DNA from: Acidobacteriota bacterium
GTDB lineage: Bacteria > Acidobacteriota > Thermoanaerobaculia > Thermoanaerobaculales > Sulfomarinibacteraceae
Length of the DNA: 64,000 nucleotides
Assembly (NCBI GenBank): GCA_022340665.1
Contig: JAJDNM010000090.1
Span: forward strand, 1-64,000
Direction: 5' to 3'
Positions 20,367-29,809 of the stretch are shown here, in pieces; position 1 is the stretch's first letter, and each line of letters opens with the position of its first letter. The notes beneath the pieces were generated by a model, which was given only the letters and a program-made list of their open reading frames with translations, did no database searches and had not been told where the DNA came from. Made by a program: the position numbers and the translations under genes.

Positions 20367-21316
20367 GCTTCGAGAATCTTCAGTTCCGCCCCTACCGGGA
20401 AGGGGACGAGGCCTCGATCCTCGAACTCCTGAACGAGCAGGGCAGCATCCGCTGCACACTCGATGAGTGGGCCTGGCTCCATCCGTACGAGGAACCCGGC
20501 CGCAGCATCGTGGTGGGCGAGGAAGCCGGTGAAGTGACAGCCGTGTGCGGTGGAGCGCGGCTGCAGGTCGAGATCAACGGCCGAGAGTGGCCGGCGATAG
20601 AGATTCGGCATCTTGTCGCGGAAACCGATGAGGTGGCCGGCAAGGCGGTCGATTGCTTGGTCAAGGTGTTTGGCACGGATGGTCGATGCGCCCTGGTTGT
20701 TTCGTCGCATTTTCCCGATATTGCACACATCCCCGGGTTCGTGAGCCGATCCGATCGATGCTCGCAGGCGTTTGTTCGTGAGCGTTTCGTACCAGCATCA
20801 CGCATTCACCTGAGATATCGGGCGGAGCCCGCCCGGGACTGGGAGCCGCGGCTCGACGAGCTCTGGCGGCGAGCGCGAGGTTCGTATCCGAACGCGGCGG
20901 TACGCGACGCGGAGTACGCTCTGCGGAGATTCGCGGGTCATCCGACGGTCCGCCACCATCGATTCATCGTGTGCCCGAGATTCTCCAGCCACGCTGTCGC
21001 CTTCGGCGTCCTCGCCGGTGAACGGTCCCGCTGTCGCTGGGTGGATCTCGTGTGGGACCATGACCACCCGGGTGCTCTGGAGCTGCTGGCGAATCTCTCC
21101 GGCCGCCTGGCCGGACAGCTGGGAGCCAATCACGAGGAGGTGTGGATGGTGGGTGACGCCGAGGGCCTTGCCTTGTTGGCGAAGCGAGGATTCGCAGGCG
21201 ACGACTCGCTGCCGGTTCCAATCGTTTCGGCCAGGTCGATCGCGCCGGATGTCGACGTCTCCGCATTTGTCGAGGGGGCCTACCTGACTCTGGCGGATGT
21301 CGGGAGGCGTATCTGA
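20363..21316 (+). CDS. GNAT-like acyltransferase, first of tandem pair
   Basis: 317 residues. The opening LQFRPYREGDEASILELLNEQ is typical of GNAT N-acyltransferases, and the second half looks like a repeat of the fold. It is a paralogue of the next gene: both contain GHPTVR-x-HRFIV-x-PR-x-SS near residues 190-205 and WVDLVWD/WVELVWD further on. Likely acylates an amino sugar or similar group in the glycan pathway. Overlaps the upstream glycosyltransferase by 4 bases and the downstream paralogue by 1. Confidence 0.72.
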   Translation: MSFENLQFRPYREGDEASILELLNEQGSIRCTLDEWAWLHPYEEPGRSIVVGEEAGEVTAVCGGARLQVEINGREWPAIEIRHLVAETDEVAGKAVDCLVKVFGTDGRCALVVSSHFPDIAHIPGFVSRSDRCSQAFVRERFVPASRIHLRYRAEPARDWEPRLDELWRRARGSYPNAAVRDAEYALRRFAGHPTVRHHRFIVCPRFSSHAVAFGVLAGERSRCRWVDLVWDHDHPGALELLANLSGRLAGQLGANHEEVWMVGDAEGLALLAKRGFAGDDSLPVPIVSARSIAPDVDVSAFVEGAYLTLADVGRRI

Positions 21317-22296
21317 TGAAGCCGGTGGTCCGCCTTTACCGCGATGGTGACGAGCAGGCCATCAATGACGGATTCAACCGAGCGTTCGGCAAGCAAAGGA
21401 GCGTCCAGGAGTGGGCGTGGAAGTACCGGGCAGGCGATCCCCCGTACCCGATCGTGGCTGCGTGGGACGGTCAACAGTTGGCCGCCCACAACGGTGGCGT
21501 TGCTGCTGATTACCAGGTCTATGGCCAGCAAACTCTGGCGATCCAGGGTGCCGATACCTTCTCTCTGGCAGCCGCCGAGCGGAACCCCGAGTGGCGTGGA
21601 GCGTGGCAGCAGGTGATGGAACGGTTCGCTGAGTTAGCCGCCGACGAATTCGGTGCGTCACTGCTCTACGGATTCACCGGGGGGCGTGCCATCAGTCACA
21701 TGGTTGCCCGGGCGCAATGGGATTCGGTGTCGCCTCGGAGGATCCCGCTGCTCACCCGGCATCGCCGCCCGGCCGGCAGGTCGGCGGCCTCGAGGCTCTT
21801 CAGCGCGCGGCTCGTCGGGGAGCACTACTCGATCGTCGACAGGCTGTGGGCGCGTGCGAGCAACCGCTACCCGGTGTCGGTGGTGCGCGACGGCAATCAC
21901 GTGAGGCGACGTCTCACGGGGCATCCGACGGTGCGCTACCATCGGTTCATTGTGCGGCCCCGATGGTCGTCCGCCCCGGCCGCATTCGTTGCCTTTCGAG
22001 CCGACGGAGGCGTCATTCGATGGGTCGAGCTGGTGTGGGACGGCCGGCCGGGGTCCCTCGAGCTGGTCGACCTTCTTTCTCGCGGGCTTGCGGAGCAGAC
22101 CGGCGCCGAACGCGAAGAACTGTGGCTGGACGGAGATCCGGAAGCGGCGCGGTGGCTCGAGGTATTCGGATTCGAGAGCAGGCCAGACCCGAGTGGAGTC
22201 GTGCGAGTCGTGAAGTTTTTGAGCGAAGACCTCAAGGCGGAATCCTTCGCTCCAGGAGGGGTGTACACCACGATGGCGGACGCGGATCTGGTGTGA
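21316..22296 (+). CDS. GNAT-like acyltransferase, second of tandem pair
   Basis: 326 residues, paralogue of the preceding gene. Opens with VVRLYRDGDEQAINDGFNRAF and shares GHPTVRYHRFIVRPRWSS and the WVELVWD block. In GNAT-like proteins of this kind the N-terminal half binds acyl-CoA, but no perfect Q/R-x-x-G-x-G/A loop is visible, so the acyl donor is unclear. Stop and start share one base with the upstream gene (TGATG). The methyltransferase begins 5 bases after its stop. Confidence 0.7.
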   Translation: MKPVVRLYRDGDEQAINDGFNRAFGKQRSVQEWAWKYRAGDPPYPIVAAWDGQQLAAHNGGVAADYQVYGQQTLAIQGADTFSLAAAERNPEWRGAWQQVMERFAELAADEFGASLLYGFTGGRAISHMVARAQWDSVSPRRIPLLTRHRRPAGRSAASRLFSARLVGEHYSIVDRLWARASNRYPVSVVRDGNHVRRRLTGHPTVRYHRFIVRPRWSSAPAAFVAFRADGGVIRWVELVWDGRPGSLELVDLLSRGLAEQTGAEREELWLDGDPEAARWLEVFGFESRPDPSGVVRVVKFLSEDLKAESFAPGGVYTTMADADLV

Positions 22297-22300
22297 CGCA

Positions 22301-23413
22301 ATGAAAACGAGTTCTCGTATCGTGCTGGCCATCGACTGGAGCCCCGAATTCAGGGAAGCGCCCGAGTTTCGATGGCTCCAGGGGTGGGTGAGAGCACAGG
22401 CCGAACAGGTCTGGGACGAAGTCGAGACGGTCGATGATCTGTTTTCGCTCGGTGCGGAAGCCCCACTTCTGATCGTCGGTGAGCGTAGCCTGGTAGGTCG
22501 ACGAACGCTGGGGGCGATGCGTCAGGCTATCGAGGCCGGGGTTACTGCCGTCGTTCCGCATCGACTCGCGGAGTCCGGTCTGCCGGATCTCCACCGGATC
22601 AGAACCCTTAGAGGAATCGAAAGAGCGGAAGAAGCCGCTCTTTCGCGCGCCCGGAATCTGGAGGCTGCAAAAGCGCCGTACCCGGCGATGCTCGTCTCGC
22701 AGCCAGTCGTTTCCCGGTTGGATCACCCGTCACCGGCGTCGATACTGAGTGGCGATGATCTTCCGGTTGAACCTGTGGTGGCGGGGCTCTGCCACGAGTT
22801 CATCGATTACTACGGCGAGGTTCGAGATGACATACTGCCGCTCCTGGGCAAAGATTGCCGTGACGTCCTCGAGGTGGGCTGTGGGCGGGGTTCCACGGGT
22901 GCATTCATCCAAGAACAGATCGGTTGCAGAGTCACAGGAATCGAGCTCAATCCAGTGGTGGCTCGAGCTGCCGCGGAACGCCTACACCGAGTGATTGTCG
23001 GCGATGTGCTCAGAATTGATCCGGGAGAAAATTTTGACGTGGTCGTGGCCTGCGAGCTTTTCGAGCACCTGACTGAAGGCGAAGTCTTCTTCGAACGCCT
23101 TCGGCGGTGGATTCGACCGGGCGGGCGTGCCGTTCTGTCGGTGCCGAACGTTGGCCACCATTCGATTGTCGAGGACCTGCTTGCCGGGCGCTGGGACTAT
23201 TTGCCGGTCGGTCTTCTGTGTTCGACTCACTACCGGTTCTTCACGCGTCGTACCCTCGAGGACATGCTCCACGCTGCGGGGCTGCACGATTTTGAGATCA
23301 TCCCACAATCAACCGAACCGCCCGAATGGCTGGACGGGCTGCCGGATAGCGTCGAGATCGACGCCGAGAGCCTGTCGACGCACGGTTTCTACCTCGTGAT
23401 TCACATTTCGTGA
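22301..23413 (+). CDS. SAM-dependent methyltransferase with N-terminal extension
   Basis: 370 residues. The class I methyltransferase core starts near residue 185: DVLEVGCGRGSTGAFIQ (SAM-binding loop), VTGIELNPVVARAAAERL, then FDVVVACELFEHLTEGEVFFERLRRWIRPGGRAVLSVPN, typical of methyltransferase type 11/12 proteins. The first 180 residues are a separate region not recognised; it includes RTLGAMRQAIEAGVTAVVPHRLAE and could bind a glycan or nucleotide-sugar. Last gene of the coupled plus-strand unit; it converges on the minus-strand glycosyltransferase with 4 bases between. Confidence 0.85.
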   Translation: MKTSSRIVLAIDWSPEFREAPEFRWLQGWVRAQAEQVWDEVETVDDLFSLGAEAPLLIVGERSLVGRRTLGAMRQAIEAGVTAVVPHRLAESGLPDLHRIRTLRGIERAEEAALSRARNLEAAKAPYPAMLVSQPVVSRLDHPSPASILSGDDLPVEPVVAGLCHEFIDYYGEVRDDILPLLGKDCRDVLEVGCGRGSTGAFIQEQIGCRVTGIELNPVVARAAAERLHRVIVGDVLRIDPGENFDVVVACELFEHLTEGEVFFERLRRWIRPGGRAVLSVPNVGHHSIVEDLLAGRWDYLPVGLLCSTHYRFFTRRTLEDMLHAAGLHDFEIIPQSTEPPEWLDGLPDSVEIDAESLSTHGFYLVIHIS

Positions 23414-23417
23414 GTTT

Positions 23418-24449
23418 TTATTCGTTCCGCCACGCTCCGGTGGCAACCCATCGAAGCGCTTCCTCCGCGGACTCGACGGCCCGCTGCGGAGAGTACCGTG
23501 CCGCCACCTGCAATCCCGCGATTCTGCGGCGCTGCCATAGCGCCGGATCGTCGAGAATCGCCGAGCCGGCATTCGCGAACGCTTCGGCTGCGTGAGCCGG
23601 TACGAGCGTTGCTGCCTCCGAAGCAAAAGATTGGAAACAAGAGATATCGGAGGCTACGACCGGAATGCCCGAGGCGAACGCTTCGAGAACCGGAAGGCCG
23701 AATCCCTCCTGTTCCCACGATGGGGCAAGCAACAGATCACATCCGGCGACCAATGAAGCGGCTTCTTCGGGCGCGAGGTGGTGGTGATATTCGTCCGCGA
23801 GCAGGCGCGAATGTTCCTCGTCGGTAATCGGGTACTGAGAGAGGCGGACCAGGCGGAGATCCCGCCCGGCTCGGCGCATGTGGCCGAAGGCGTCGAGCGC
23901 GGTCGCCACACCCTTCCAGTCCCCCTCCCAGGGTCCGACGACAAGAATCCGTGGAATGGCGGCAGGCTGTCGTTTGGACTTCGAGGCGACCCTCCAGAAA
24001 GATTCCAGTGGCTGCAGAACGAGGCGTGAGGGCCGGTCGAACATTTCCTCGAGCAGCTGGCCGAGGTGGGGCGAGACCACGAACGCGGGAATCGGATGGT
24101 GGTAGGCGTCGATGATCGCCGGGTGGTCAGCGGTGTTGTGAGTGTACGTGGCCTCGAAACCTTGACAGTAGTGAGCGACCTCTCCTCTCGCGATCTTCAT
24201 CGCTGGAGCGATTGTGGTCCAGTAGGTGGCTACAGTGACGTCGGCGTGAACCGTTCCGAGTTGGTCGAAATCTCCGACCTGCTGGAAATCGGCATTGATC
24301 GTCATCCAATCCGGCGCCGGTCCGAGCGATATCACCGCGACTCGATGTCCGCGTTCGGCCAACAGGTTGGCCTGGTTGAGGATGACCTTGACGCCTCCGA
24401 AGAGCACGGTGTCTTCGAGGAGGTAAGCCACGGATAGAGGCGTCGTCAT
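23418..24449 (-). CDS. Glycosyltransferase, GT4-like
   Basis: 343 residues, GT-B fold retaining glycosyltransferase. The N-terminal domain opens with LSVAYLLEDTVLFGGVKVILNQANLLAERGHRV (GG donor/acceptor loop). The C-terminal domain holds the nucleotide-sugar site: SLVAGCDLLLAPSWEQEGFGLPVLEAFASGIPVVAS, with the EGFGLPxLE signature (EX7E). It is the last gene of the minus-strand exporter operon, 9 bases after the radical SAM gene. Confidence 0.9.
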   Translation of the reverse strand: MTTPLSVAYLLEDTVLFGGVKVILNQANLLAERGHRVAVISLGPAPDWMTINADFQQVGDFDQLGTVHADVTVATYWTTIAPAMKIARGEVAHYCQGFEATYTHNTADHPAIIDAYHHPIPAFVVSPHLGQLLEEMFDRPSRLVLQPLESFWRVASKSKRQPAAIPRILVVGPWEGDWKGVATALDAFGHMRRAGRDLRLVRLSQYPITDEEHSRLLADEYHHHLAPEEAASLVAGCDLLLAPSWEQEGFGLPVLEAFASGIPVVASDISCFQSFASEAATLVPAHAAEAFANAGSAILDDPALWQRRRIAGLQVAARYSPQRAVESAEEALRWVATGAWRNE

Positions 24450-24458
24450 CGGGTCGCC

Positions 24459-25550
24459 TCAACGCCGAAGAGCGTACCTGCAGTTGTCGCAGATGAAGTC
24501 CTCAGGTGGGGCTTCAATCCCGTACACCTGGCGACGCGCCCGGGCGAATGCTTCGCCGTCGAGGATTTCGCGCAGGCTCTGATTCTTCAGGTTACCGAGG
24601 ACCCAGCTCTCCTCGTAGTCCTGGCAACAGAGGACGATGTTCGCCGCTGCCGTAATATGGACATGTTCGATCGGCCGCGAGCCCATGTAATCACATCCGC
24701 GAACCATCAGGTCGCGTCCCTCTGCCGCGAGTCCGACGTCGAGGTATCCCGCACGATCGTTTGCCTCGAAATCTTGAACGACGAAGTTCGAGCCCGCGAA
24801 TCGTTCTGTGATTTCCTTGAAGTCCCGGGCGTGCTGCTCTTCATCGACTCCGAGAACTACAATGACCATCTCGTCCGCGATCCTCTTATCCTTGGCATAG
24901 TCCAGATTCGCAAGCACCCGTTCGAGGTGATTGCGGCCCCGGTCCCTGGCGTAACGCTCCGGATCCAGGGTCGACAGGTTGACCGAGAAGTACGACAAAC
25001 CGCCGATTTCGACCAGTGCATCGACCTTGTCGGGCGTCAGCCCCGATCCATTCGAAAGTACGGCTGGCGGTAGCCCGGCATCCTTGATGGTCTTTACCTG
25101 GCTCACGAATCGACGATCGAGTGTCGGCTCGTTGTATTGGATCATTGCCACGACCTCGATCGGTTGGTCGAGGTCGGCGATCTCAGCGATGATCCGCTCG
25201 TAGAGTTCTGTGGGCATGAAATATTGTTCGCGAGGCGCCACCGACACCGGGCAGAAAAAGCAGCGTTGGTTGCAGACGGAGTGGGCCTCCAGCGAGACCC
25301 AGCGAATACGGTAGGCACGAGAGAGATCCTCGTTCTCCGGCACCAACCATCCCTCATTGGCCAGTTGTTTCTGAGTCGGATCGAGGTCTGCGATGAGCTC
25401 ACCGCTCAATGCGAATTGGCGCAGCCCGGCGTACCGCGGGTCCTCGGCGGGGATGCCGCGTCCGGTGTGAGGGTTGTACAAACCGCCGCTCGCCACGTGG
25501 ATGAAGGGACTCGCCCTCCACCGATCGCCATACTTTTGATCACCGGTCAT
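24459..25550 (-). CDS. Radical SAM/SPASM-type enzyme in glycan cluster
   Basis: 363 residues. The radical SAM cluster motif is CNQRCFFCP (Cys at about 93, 97, 100), followed by SAM-fold segments such as VAMIQYNEPTLDRRFVSQVKTIKDAG and LPPAVLSNGSGLTPDKV. The C-terminus has Cys-rich SPASM-like sites (LCCQDYEESWVLGNLKN and FICDNCRY at the very end), suggesting an auxiliary Fe-S cluster. It lies between an ABC-exporter ATPase gene (4-base overlap) and a glycosyltransferase, so its substrate is probably a sugar, lipid or peptide of the exported glycan. The true reaction cannot be told from sequence. Confidence 0.88.
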   Translation of the reverse strand: MTGDQKYGDRWRASPFIHVASGGLYNPHTGRGIPAEDPRYAGLRQFALSGELIADLDPTQKQLANEGWLVPENEDLSRAYRIRWVSLEAHSVCNQRCFFCPVSVAPREQYFMPTELYERIIAEIADLDQPIEVVAMIQYNEPTLDRRFVSQVKTIKDAGLPPAVLSNGSGLTPDKVDALVEIGGLSYFSVNLSTLDPERYARDRGRNHLERVLANLDYAKDKRIADEMVIVVLGVDEEQHARDFKEITERFAGSNFVVQDFEANDRAGYLDVGLAAEGRDLMVRGCDYMGSRPIEHVHITAAANIVLCCQDYEESWVLGNLKNQSLREILDGEAFARARRQVYGIEAPPEDFICDNCRYALRR

Positions 25551-26728
25551 CGCTCATCCCTGGGGCCCCAGCTATGCCGTATTTTGCATATTCCGAAGGG
25601 GTATTCGTCATAGGATACCGCGAAGGCGTCCTCGATGATGCGGGTGTCATATATGTGAAGCCCGTCCTCTGCGAGCAGGAAGATATAGAGCTTGAAGGTG
25701 CCCTTGACAAGCGGCAGCTCTGGAATTTCGAGCCGCACCGAGTGTCGTGTGCTTCCGGTCCAGGGTTCGACACCGTCCCGGTGCGAGAGAAACGAGGCCA
25801 CCTCCACTTCGTCCGGTCGGTTGAGACCGACACAGACGTGGAATTCCAGACTCGGATCCTCGGTCTGCCAGTCGATCTCGAGTTCCAATGGATCCCCCTG
25901 TCGATACTCGGCTCCGGTCGAGAGTCGGACATCGGTGATTCGCGCCGGCGATTCAGGAGTCGCTTCGACGACCTCTCTGCCCTCCTCGGCTCGACTGCTT
26001 TTGGCATCCAGGAACGCTTCGTAACGGGGAACGACGTCCTGAGTCGGTCCAAGGGCCTCGATCCGCCCCCCATTGAGCCACAGAGCCCGTCGGCAGAAGG
26101 CGGAAATGTAGTACATCGCGTGCGAGCAGATCAGGAGCGTGCCGCCGCCCTCGACATAGCTCTTGAGATGGACCATGCATTTCTTCTGGAAGTAGCCGTC
26201 GCCCACCGACAGCGCCTCGTCGATAATCAAAACGTCCGGACTCACCTGGATGGCGATCGCGAACCCGAGGCGCATCACCATGCCGGTGGAGTAGGTCTTG
26301 ATGGGCTGGTCGACGAATTGGCCGAGCTCGGAAAACTCGATGATTCCCGGAGTGTGCTCGATGACCTGTTGACGGTCGAGGCCGAACATGGCCGCGTTGA
26401 GAGCGATGTTCTGCCGTCCGGTAAGCTCTCCGTGAAAGGCGGATCCGAGCTCGAGAATCGATGCCACCGACCCTCCAAGGTGGCACGATCCGGAGGTCGG
26501 CGCCGTGATGCCGGCGAGTATCTTGAGCAGCGTGCTCTTGCCGGCACCGTTCTCGCCGATGATGCCGAGGCCTTCGCCCCGGTCGACCTCAAAGTCAATA
26601 CCCCGAAGTGCCTGGAACGGTGCGTGCCGGGTCTGGCGGGTCATGCCTTCGATCAATCGATCCACTGGCCGGGCGTAGACCTTGTAGGTCTTCGTGAGGT
26701 CGCGGGCAGAGACGATCGGTCTGCTCAC
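25547..26728 (-). CDS. wzt: Polysaccharide ABC exporter, ATPase (Wzt-like)
   Basis: 393 residues, ATPase partner of the membrane protein encoded just upstream. Walker A GENGAGKSTLLKILAG near residue 58, a signature-type segment KTYSTGMVMRLGFAIAI and Walker B DVLIIDEALSVGDGYFQKK. The C-terminal third (from about residue 260) is a beta-rich domain with DVRLSTGAEYRQGDPLELEIDWQ, like the Wzt carbohydrate-binding domain that recognises the end of the polysaccharide. The GTG at 26728 is preferred: GAGGGTG precedes it and it lies 7 bases after the permease stop. Confidence 0.92.
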   Translation of the reverse strand: MSRPIVSARDLTKTYKVYARPVDRLIEGMTRQTRHAPFQALRGIDFEVDRGEGLGIIGENGAGKSTLLKILAGITAPTSGSCHLGGSVASILELGSAFHGELTGRQNIALNAAMFGLDRQQVIEHTPGIIEFSELGQFVDQPIKTYSTGMVMRLGFAIAIQVSPDVLIIDEALSVGDGYFQKKCMVHLKSYVEGGGTLLICSHAMYYISAFCRRALWLNGGRIEALGPTQDVVPRYEAFLDAKSSRAEEGREVVEATPESPARITDVRLSTGAEYRQGDPLELEIDWQTEDPSLEFHVCVGLNRPDEVEVASFLSHRDGVEPWTGSTRHSVRLEIPELPLVKGTFKLYIFLLAEDGLHIYDTRIIEDAFAVSYDEYPFGICKIRHSWGPRDER

Positions 26729-26735
26729 GGCACCC

Positions 26736-27512
26736 TCAGATCTCGTCCGCGAACACCGGTTTGAGCCGGCGAAACACCCAGGTGCCGACCACCAGGGCAA
26801 AAACCGAGGCGATGACCAGTGGTGTCAGCGTCGCCAGTGGCGGCATCGAGCCGCCGAGCAGGGCCTGGCGGTACAGGTCGGCCAGCGGTGTGAGCGGATT
26901 GAGGGCCAGGTAGAACTGGTACCGCTCGGGGACCAGTCCGATCGGGTAGACGATCGGCGTCAGGTAGAACCAGCCTTGCAGCAACAGATTCGCAATCTGC
27001 GCCGTGTCCCGGAAGAAAACGTTGATGGCGGCCGAGAAAAAACCGATGCCCGCCGTTAGCGCGACCTGCAGCGGAACTGCGATGATGAGGATCCAGATTC
27101 CCGAAAGCGAAAGCTCTCCAGAAATTCCAAGCACAATCACGAAGAGAGCGAGCGCAATCGCCTCATGCAACAGCGCGGCCAGAACGACCGCCCACACCAG
27201 GAGCGCCGACGGGAACGACATCTTCTTGACCAGTGCCGCGTTTTCGGTGATCGCCGTCGTAGCGCGAGTGATGCCTTCCTGCACCGCCATCCAGGGCAGC
27301 AGGCCGCAGAAGAGAAAGACCGCAAAGCTGTCGGTCAGCTCCAGAGTTCCTCGCGGGATTCGCATGACGACCGAAAAAACGAATGTGAACAGTGCCAGCA
27401 TCCACAACGGCTGCACGAAGGACCAGAGAAAGCCCATCACCGAGCCGGCGTAACGGCCCTTGAAATCGCGGCGGGTGAACTCGCCGAGCAGGAAGAGTGA
27501 GTGTCGCAACAT
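26736..27512 (-). CDS. wzm: Polysaccharide ABC exporter, permease (Wzm-like)
   Basis: 258 residues with six hydrophobic helices, ABC-2-type membrane subunit that moves lipid-linked polysaccharide across the inner membrane. The start MLRHSLFLLGEFTRRDFKGRYAGSVMGFLWSFVQPLWML is the Wzm/TagG signature. Other helices include FAVFLFCGLLPWMAVQEGITRAT and the C-terminal SVFALVVGTWVFRRL. It is the first gene of the minus-strand operon (permease, ATPase, radical SAM, GT4) and diverges from the YfhO-like gene. Confidence 0.93.
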   Translation of the reverse strand: MLRHSLFLLGEFTRRDFKGRYAGSVMGFLWSFVQPLWMLALFTFVFSVVMRIPRGTLELTDSFAVFLFCGLLPWMAVQEGITRATTAITENAALVKKMSFPSALLVWAVVLAALLHEAIALALFVIVLGISGELSLSGIWILIIAVPLQVALTAGIGFFSAAINVFFRDTAQIANLLLQGWFYLTPIVYPIGLVPERYQFYLALNPLTPLADLYRQALLGGSMPPLATLTPLVIASVFALVVGTWVFRRLKPVFADEI

Positions 27513-27601
27513 CTCTACGTCGTGCGAGTTTAATACGGATCGCGAGCAACACCCGTTGACAAGGCTTGACGGGTCACGGCGACCCGACCACACTCTGTCA
27601 G

Positions 27602-29809
27602 ATGTCCCTTTTCGGCTGGACCCTGTTTCCGCTGATCATCCTCCACCTATGGCTGTTTCGGCGGCACAGGGCGACCTTCCGTTTTCAGCTCCTGCTCGAT
27701 GTGATTGTGGCGACGATCGTTGGCCCGGCTCTGCTGGTCGGCGGTGACCTCAACCCGGTCACGACGATCAAGGGTTCGCCACCGTTTCGCCATGTGGAGT
27801 GGTCGAGGACTGCGGGCTTTCAGCCCACTCAGGGAGACCTCGTCTACCAGTTCCACCCGTGGTGGGACGAAACGGGCCGCCAGATGCGTCGAGGAGAGTT
27901 CCCCTCGATCCAGCCCGGCGTTGGCGGTGGGTTGCCGCTGATGGCCAACGGCCAGACGGGCATCTGGGCGCCGATGATGGTGCCGGTATGGCTTCACGGT
28001 CCGGAGCGCGGCACGACCATCATGGCTTTCTGGAAGATCGAGTTGGCGGGCCTGGGCGCATTCCTATTCTTCGCCACGGCGTTGCGCCTTCGGTGGCGGG
28101 CAGCCGCGGTCGGTGGCGTGGCCTGGGCCGGTGCTCCCTATCTCGTCGGTTGGTTGCTGGTGCCGTTGGCGTGGGCGGTGGCTGCGTTGCCGTGGACGTG
28201 GTGGGCGGTCTGGTGGGTTAGCCGCCGGCAGGGTTCGTTCAGGGGTGCGGTCCTAGTAGGACTGGGTTTCGGATGGCTGATGGGGGCGGGTCTTCATCCG
28301 GAATCCGCCGCCGTCGTCTGCGGCTCAGCCCTGTTGGCGCTGCTCTGCTGCCACCCGCGTCGTTGGTGGAAGGCGGTAGCGGTGGCCGGAATTGCCGGCC
28401 TCACGGCGCTCGCACTGGCGTGGCCGACGGTGGGCTACATCCAGGCCTCGTCGAGACATGCTTTGGGTGCCGATGGCGAGGCCAACCGGGAGGGGTTGCC
28501 GCCATCCATACAGAGCGATTTGGCTCGGCAAATGATTCTGCCGGCCTCCATGGGCCACCCCGGACGCGGAGACTGGCGGCCGGAGTACCCGCACGCGCCC
28601 GGCGCGGTCGGGGTGGGAGGCGTCGTACTGGCCCTGCTCGCGAGTGGCCGGCCACGAAACCGGTATCGACGGTGGGTTTTTGCGGCCGGCGCCTCGGCCT
28701 TGCTCGGCCTGACTCTTCTCCTGCGCATTCCGCCGATCGAATCGTTGCTCGTGCGCATCCCGCCGCTCGATCAGATGACGCTCCCACGGTTCGGCGTTCT
28801 CATTCCGTGGGGTGTCATCGTGCTCGCGGTACTCGCGTTGGACGGGGCGATGTGGGGCAGAGCGCGTTTGCTTCCTGTCCGGCTTCTCCCGGCCGTCGGA
28901 TTGGCGATTGCGGCGACGTGGGCAGCGCCCGGTTCTCTCGCTCCGGTTGATGCGGCGCTGGTGGTGTTGTCGGTCGGTATGGCTGGAGTCGTCGGGATTT
29001 TCGGGCGAGGTTCGCTTGCACCGGTGTTGGTGACGATCGAGCTCGCCCTGCTGGCGGTGGGGATCAACCCGGTTGCGAGCACTTCTGATCGGCTGCCGAC
29101 GCCTCCGCTGGTCGAGCGGCTGGTCGAGCTCGAGGCCGAAGAGCCAACTCGAATCGTCGGCCTCGGTCGTGCTTTTTCGCCAAACCTCGCCAGTCGCTAC
29201 GGACTCCGCGACCTGCGCGCCTTCGGTCCTCTCAGACCGTCCACCTTTGTCCGTCTGACGGGGGTTCTCGGCGAGCCGGCAACGATTCTCGGAGGACCCC
29301 TGGAACGCCTGCCGGCGGGGCTGTGTGGGGCCTGGGGGGTGGGCCTTGCGGTGACCCCGCCCGGCCGGGAGCTCGAGGGTTGGCGGCCGGAGTACCGCGA
29401 CCGCGATGGCGCCATCTGGTCGAATCCTCGGGTCCTCCCTGAAGTACGCGTTGTGGGCCGCGTCGTCGAGGAGCCCGAAAACACTTCGCGTCTTCTCGAG
29501 CTTGTAGAAGCCATCGATTTCGAGACCACTGCCCTCGTGAGTGGCGAAGAAGGGGTGGGTGCGGACGTCTTTGCTTGCGAGCTCTGGCGACGGACGCCGA
29601 CATCGATCGAGGCGACGGCGGAGTGCGACGGGCCCTGCCTGGTGGTCGCCGCTCAGGCGTGGGCGCCAGGCTGGCGGGCCTCGGTCGACGGCGAACCCGA
29701 GGGACTGGTGCGGACGAACATCGCCGGCATCGGCGTTGTCGTACCGGCCGGTCGCCACACGGTTGCCTTCGAGTACCGTCCCTGGTCGTGGCGTTTTGCG
29801 CTACCCTGA
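27602..29809 (+). CDS. YfhO-like multi-span membrane protein
   Basis: 735 residues with about 12 hydrophobic helices and a soluble C-terminal part. Many such YfhO-type proteins are thought to be lipid-linked glycosyltransferases of GT-C type or partners for them. Supporting features are an N-terminal extracytoplasmic loop with Asp/Trp residues (QFHPWWDETGRQM), repeated helices, and a C-terminal beta-sandwich ending in AWAPGWRASVDGEPEGLVRTN plus AGRHTVAFEYRPWSW, characteristic of YfhO. The start at 27602 is uncertain, as no clear ribosome site is present. Its stop overlaps the next start by one base. Confidence 0.78.
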   Translation: MSLFGWTLFPLIILHLWLFRRHRATFRFQLLLDVIVATIVGPALLVGGDLNPVTTIKGSPPFRHVEWSRTAGFQPTQGDLVYQFHPWWDETGRQMRRGEFPSIQPGVGGGLPLMANGQTGIWAPMMVPVWLHGPERGTTIMAFWKIELAGLGAFLFFATALRLRWRAAAVGGVAWAGAPYLVGWLLVPLAWAVAALPWTWWAVWWVSRRQGSFRGAVLVGLGFGWLMGAGLHPESAAVVCGSALLALLCCHPRRWWKAVAVAGIAGLTALALAWPTVGYIQASSRHALGADGEANREGLPPSIQSDLARQMILPASMGHPGRGDWRPEYPHAPGAVGVGGVVLALLASGRPRNRYRRWVFAAGASALLGLTLLLRIPPIESLLVRIPPLDQMTLPRFGVLIPWGVIVLAVLALDGAMWGRARLLPVRLLPAVGLAIAATWAAPGSLAPVDAALVVLSVGMAGVVGIFGRGSLAPVLVTIELALLAVGINPVASTSDRLPTPPLVERLVELEAEEPTRIVGLGRAFSPNLASRYGLRDLRAFGPLRPSTFVRLTGVLGEPATILGGPLERLPAGLCGAWGVGLAVTPPGRELEGWRPEYRDRDGAIWSNPRVLPEVRVVGRVVEEPENTSRLLELVEAIDFETTALVSGEEGVGADVFACELWRRTPTSIEATAECDGPCLVVAAQAWAPGWRASVDGEPEGLVRTNIAGIGVVVPAGRHTVAFEYRPWSWRFALP

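Noticed and set aside
23410-23420. Frameshift joining the methyltransferase and the following glycosyltransferase
   Set aside because: They are on opposite strands with separate stops; the short gap is a normal convergent junction.
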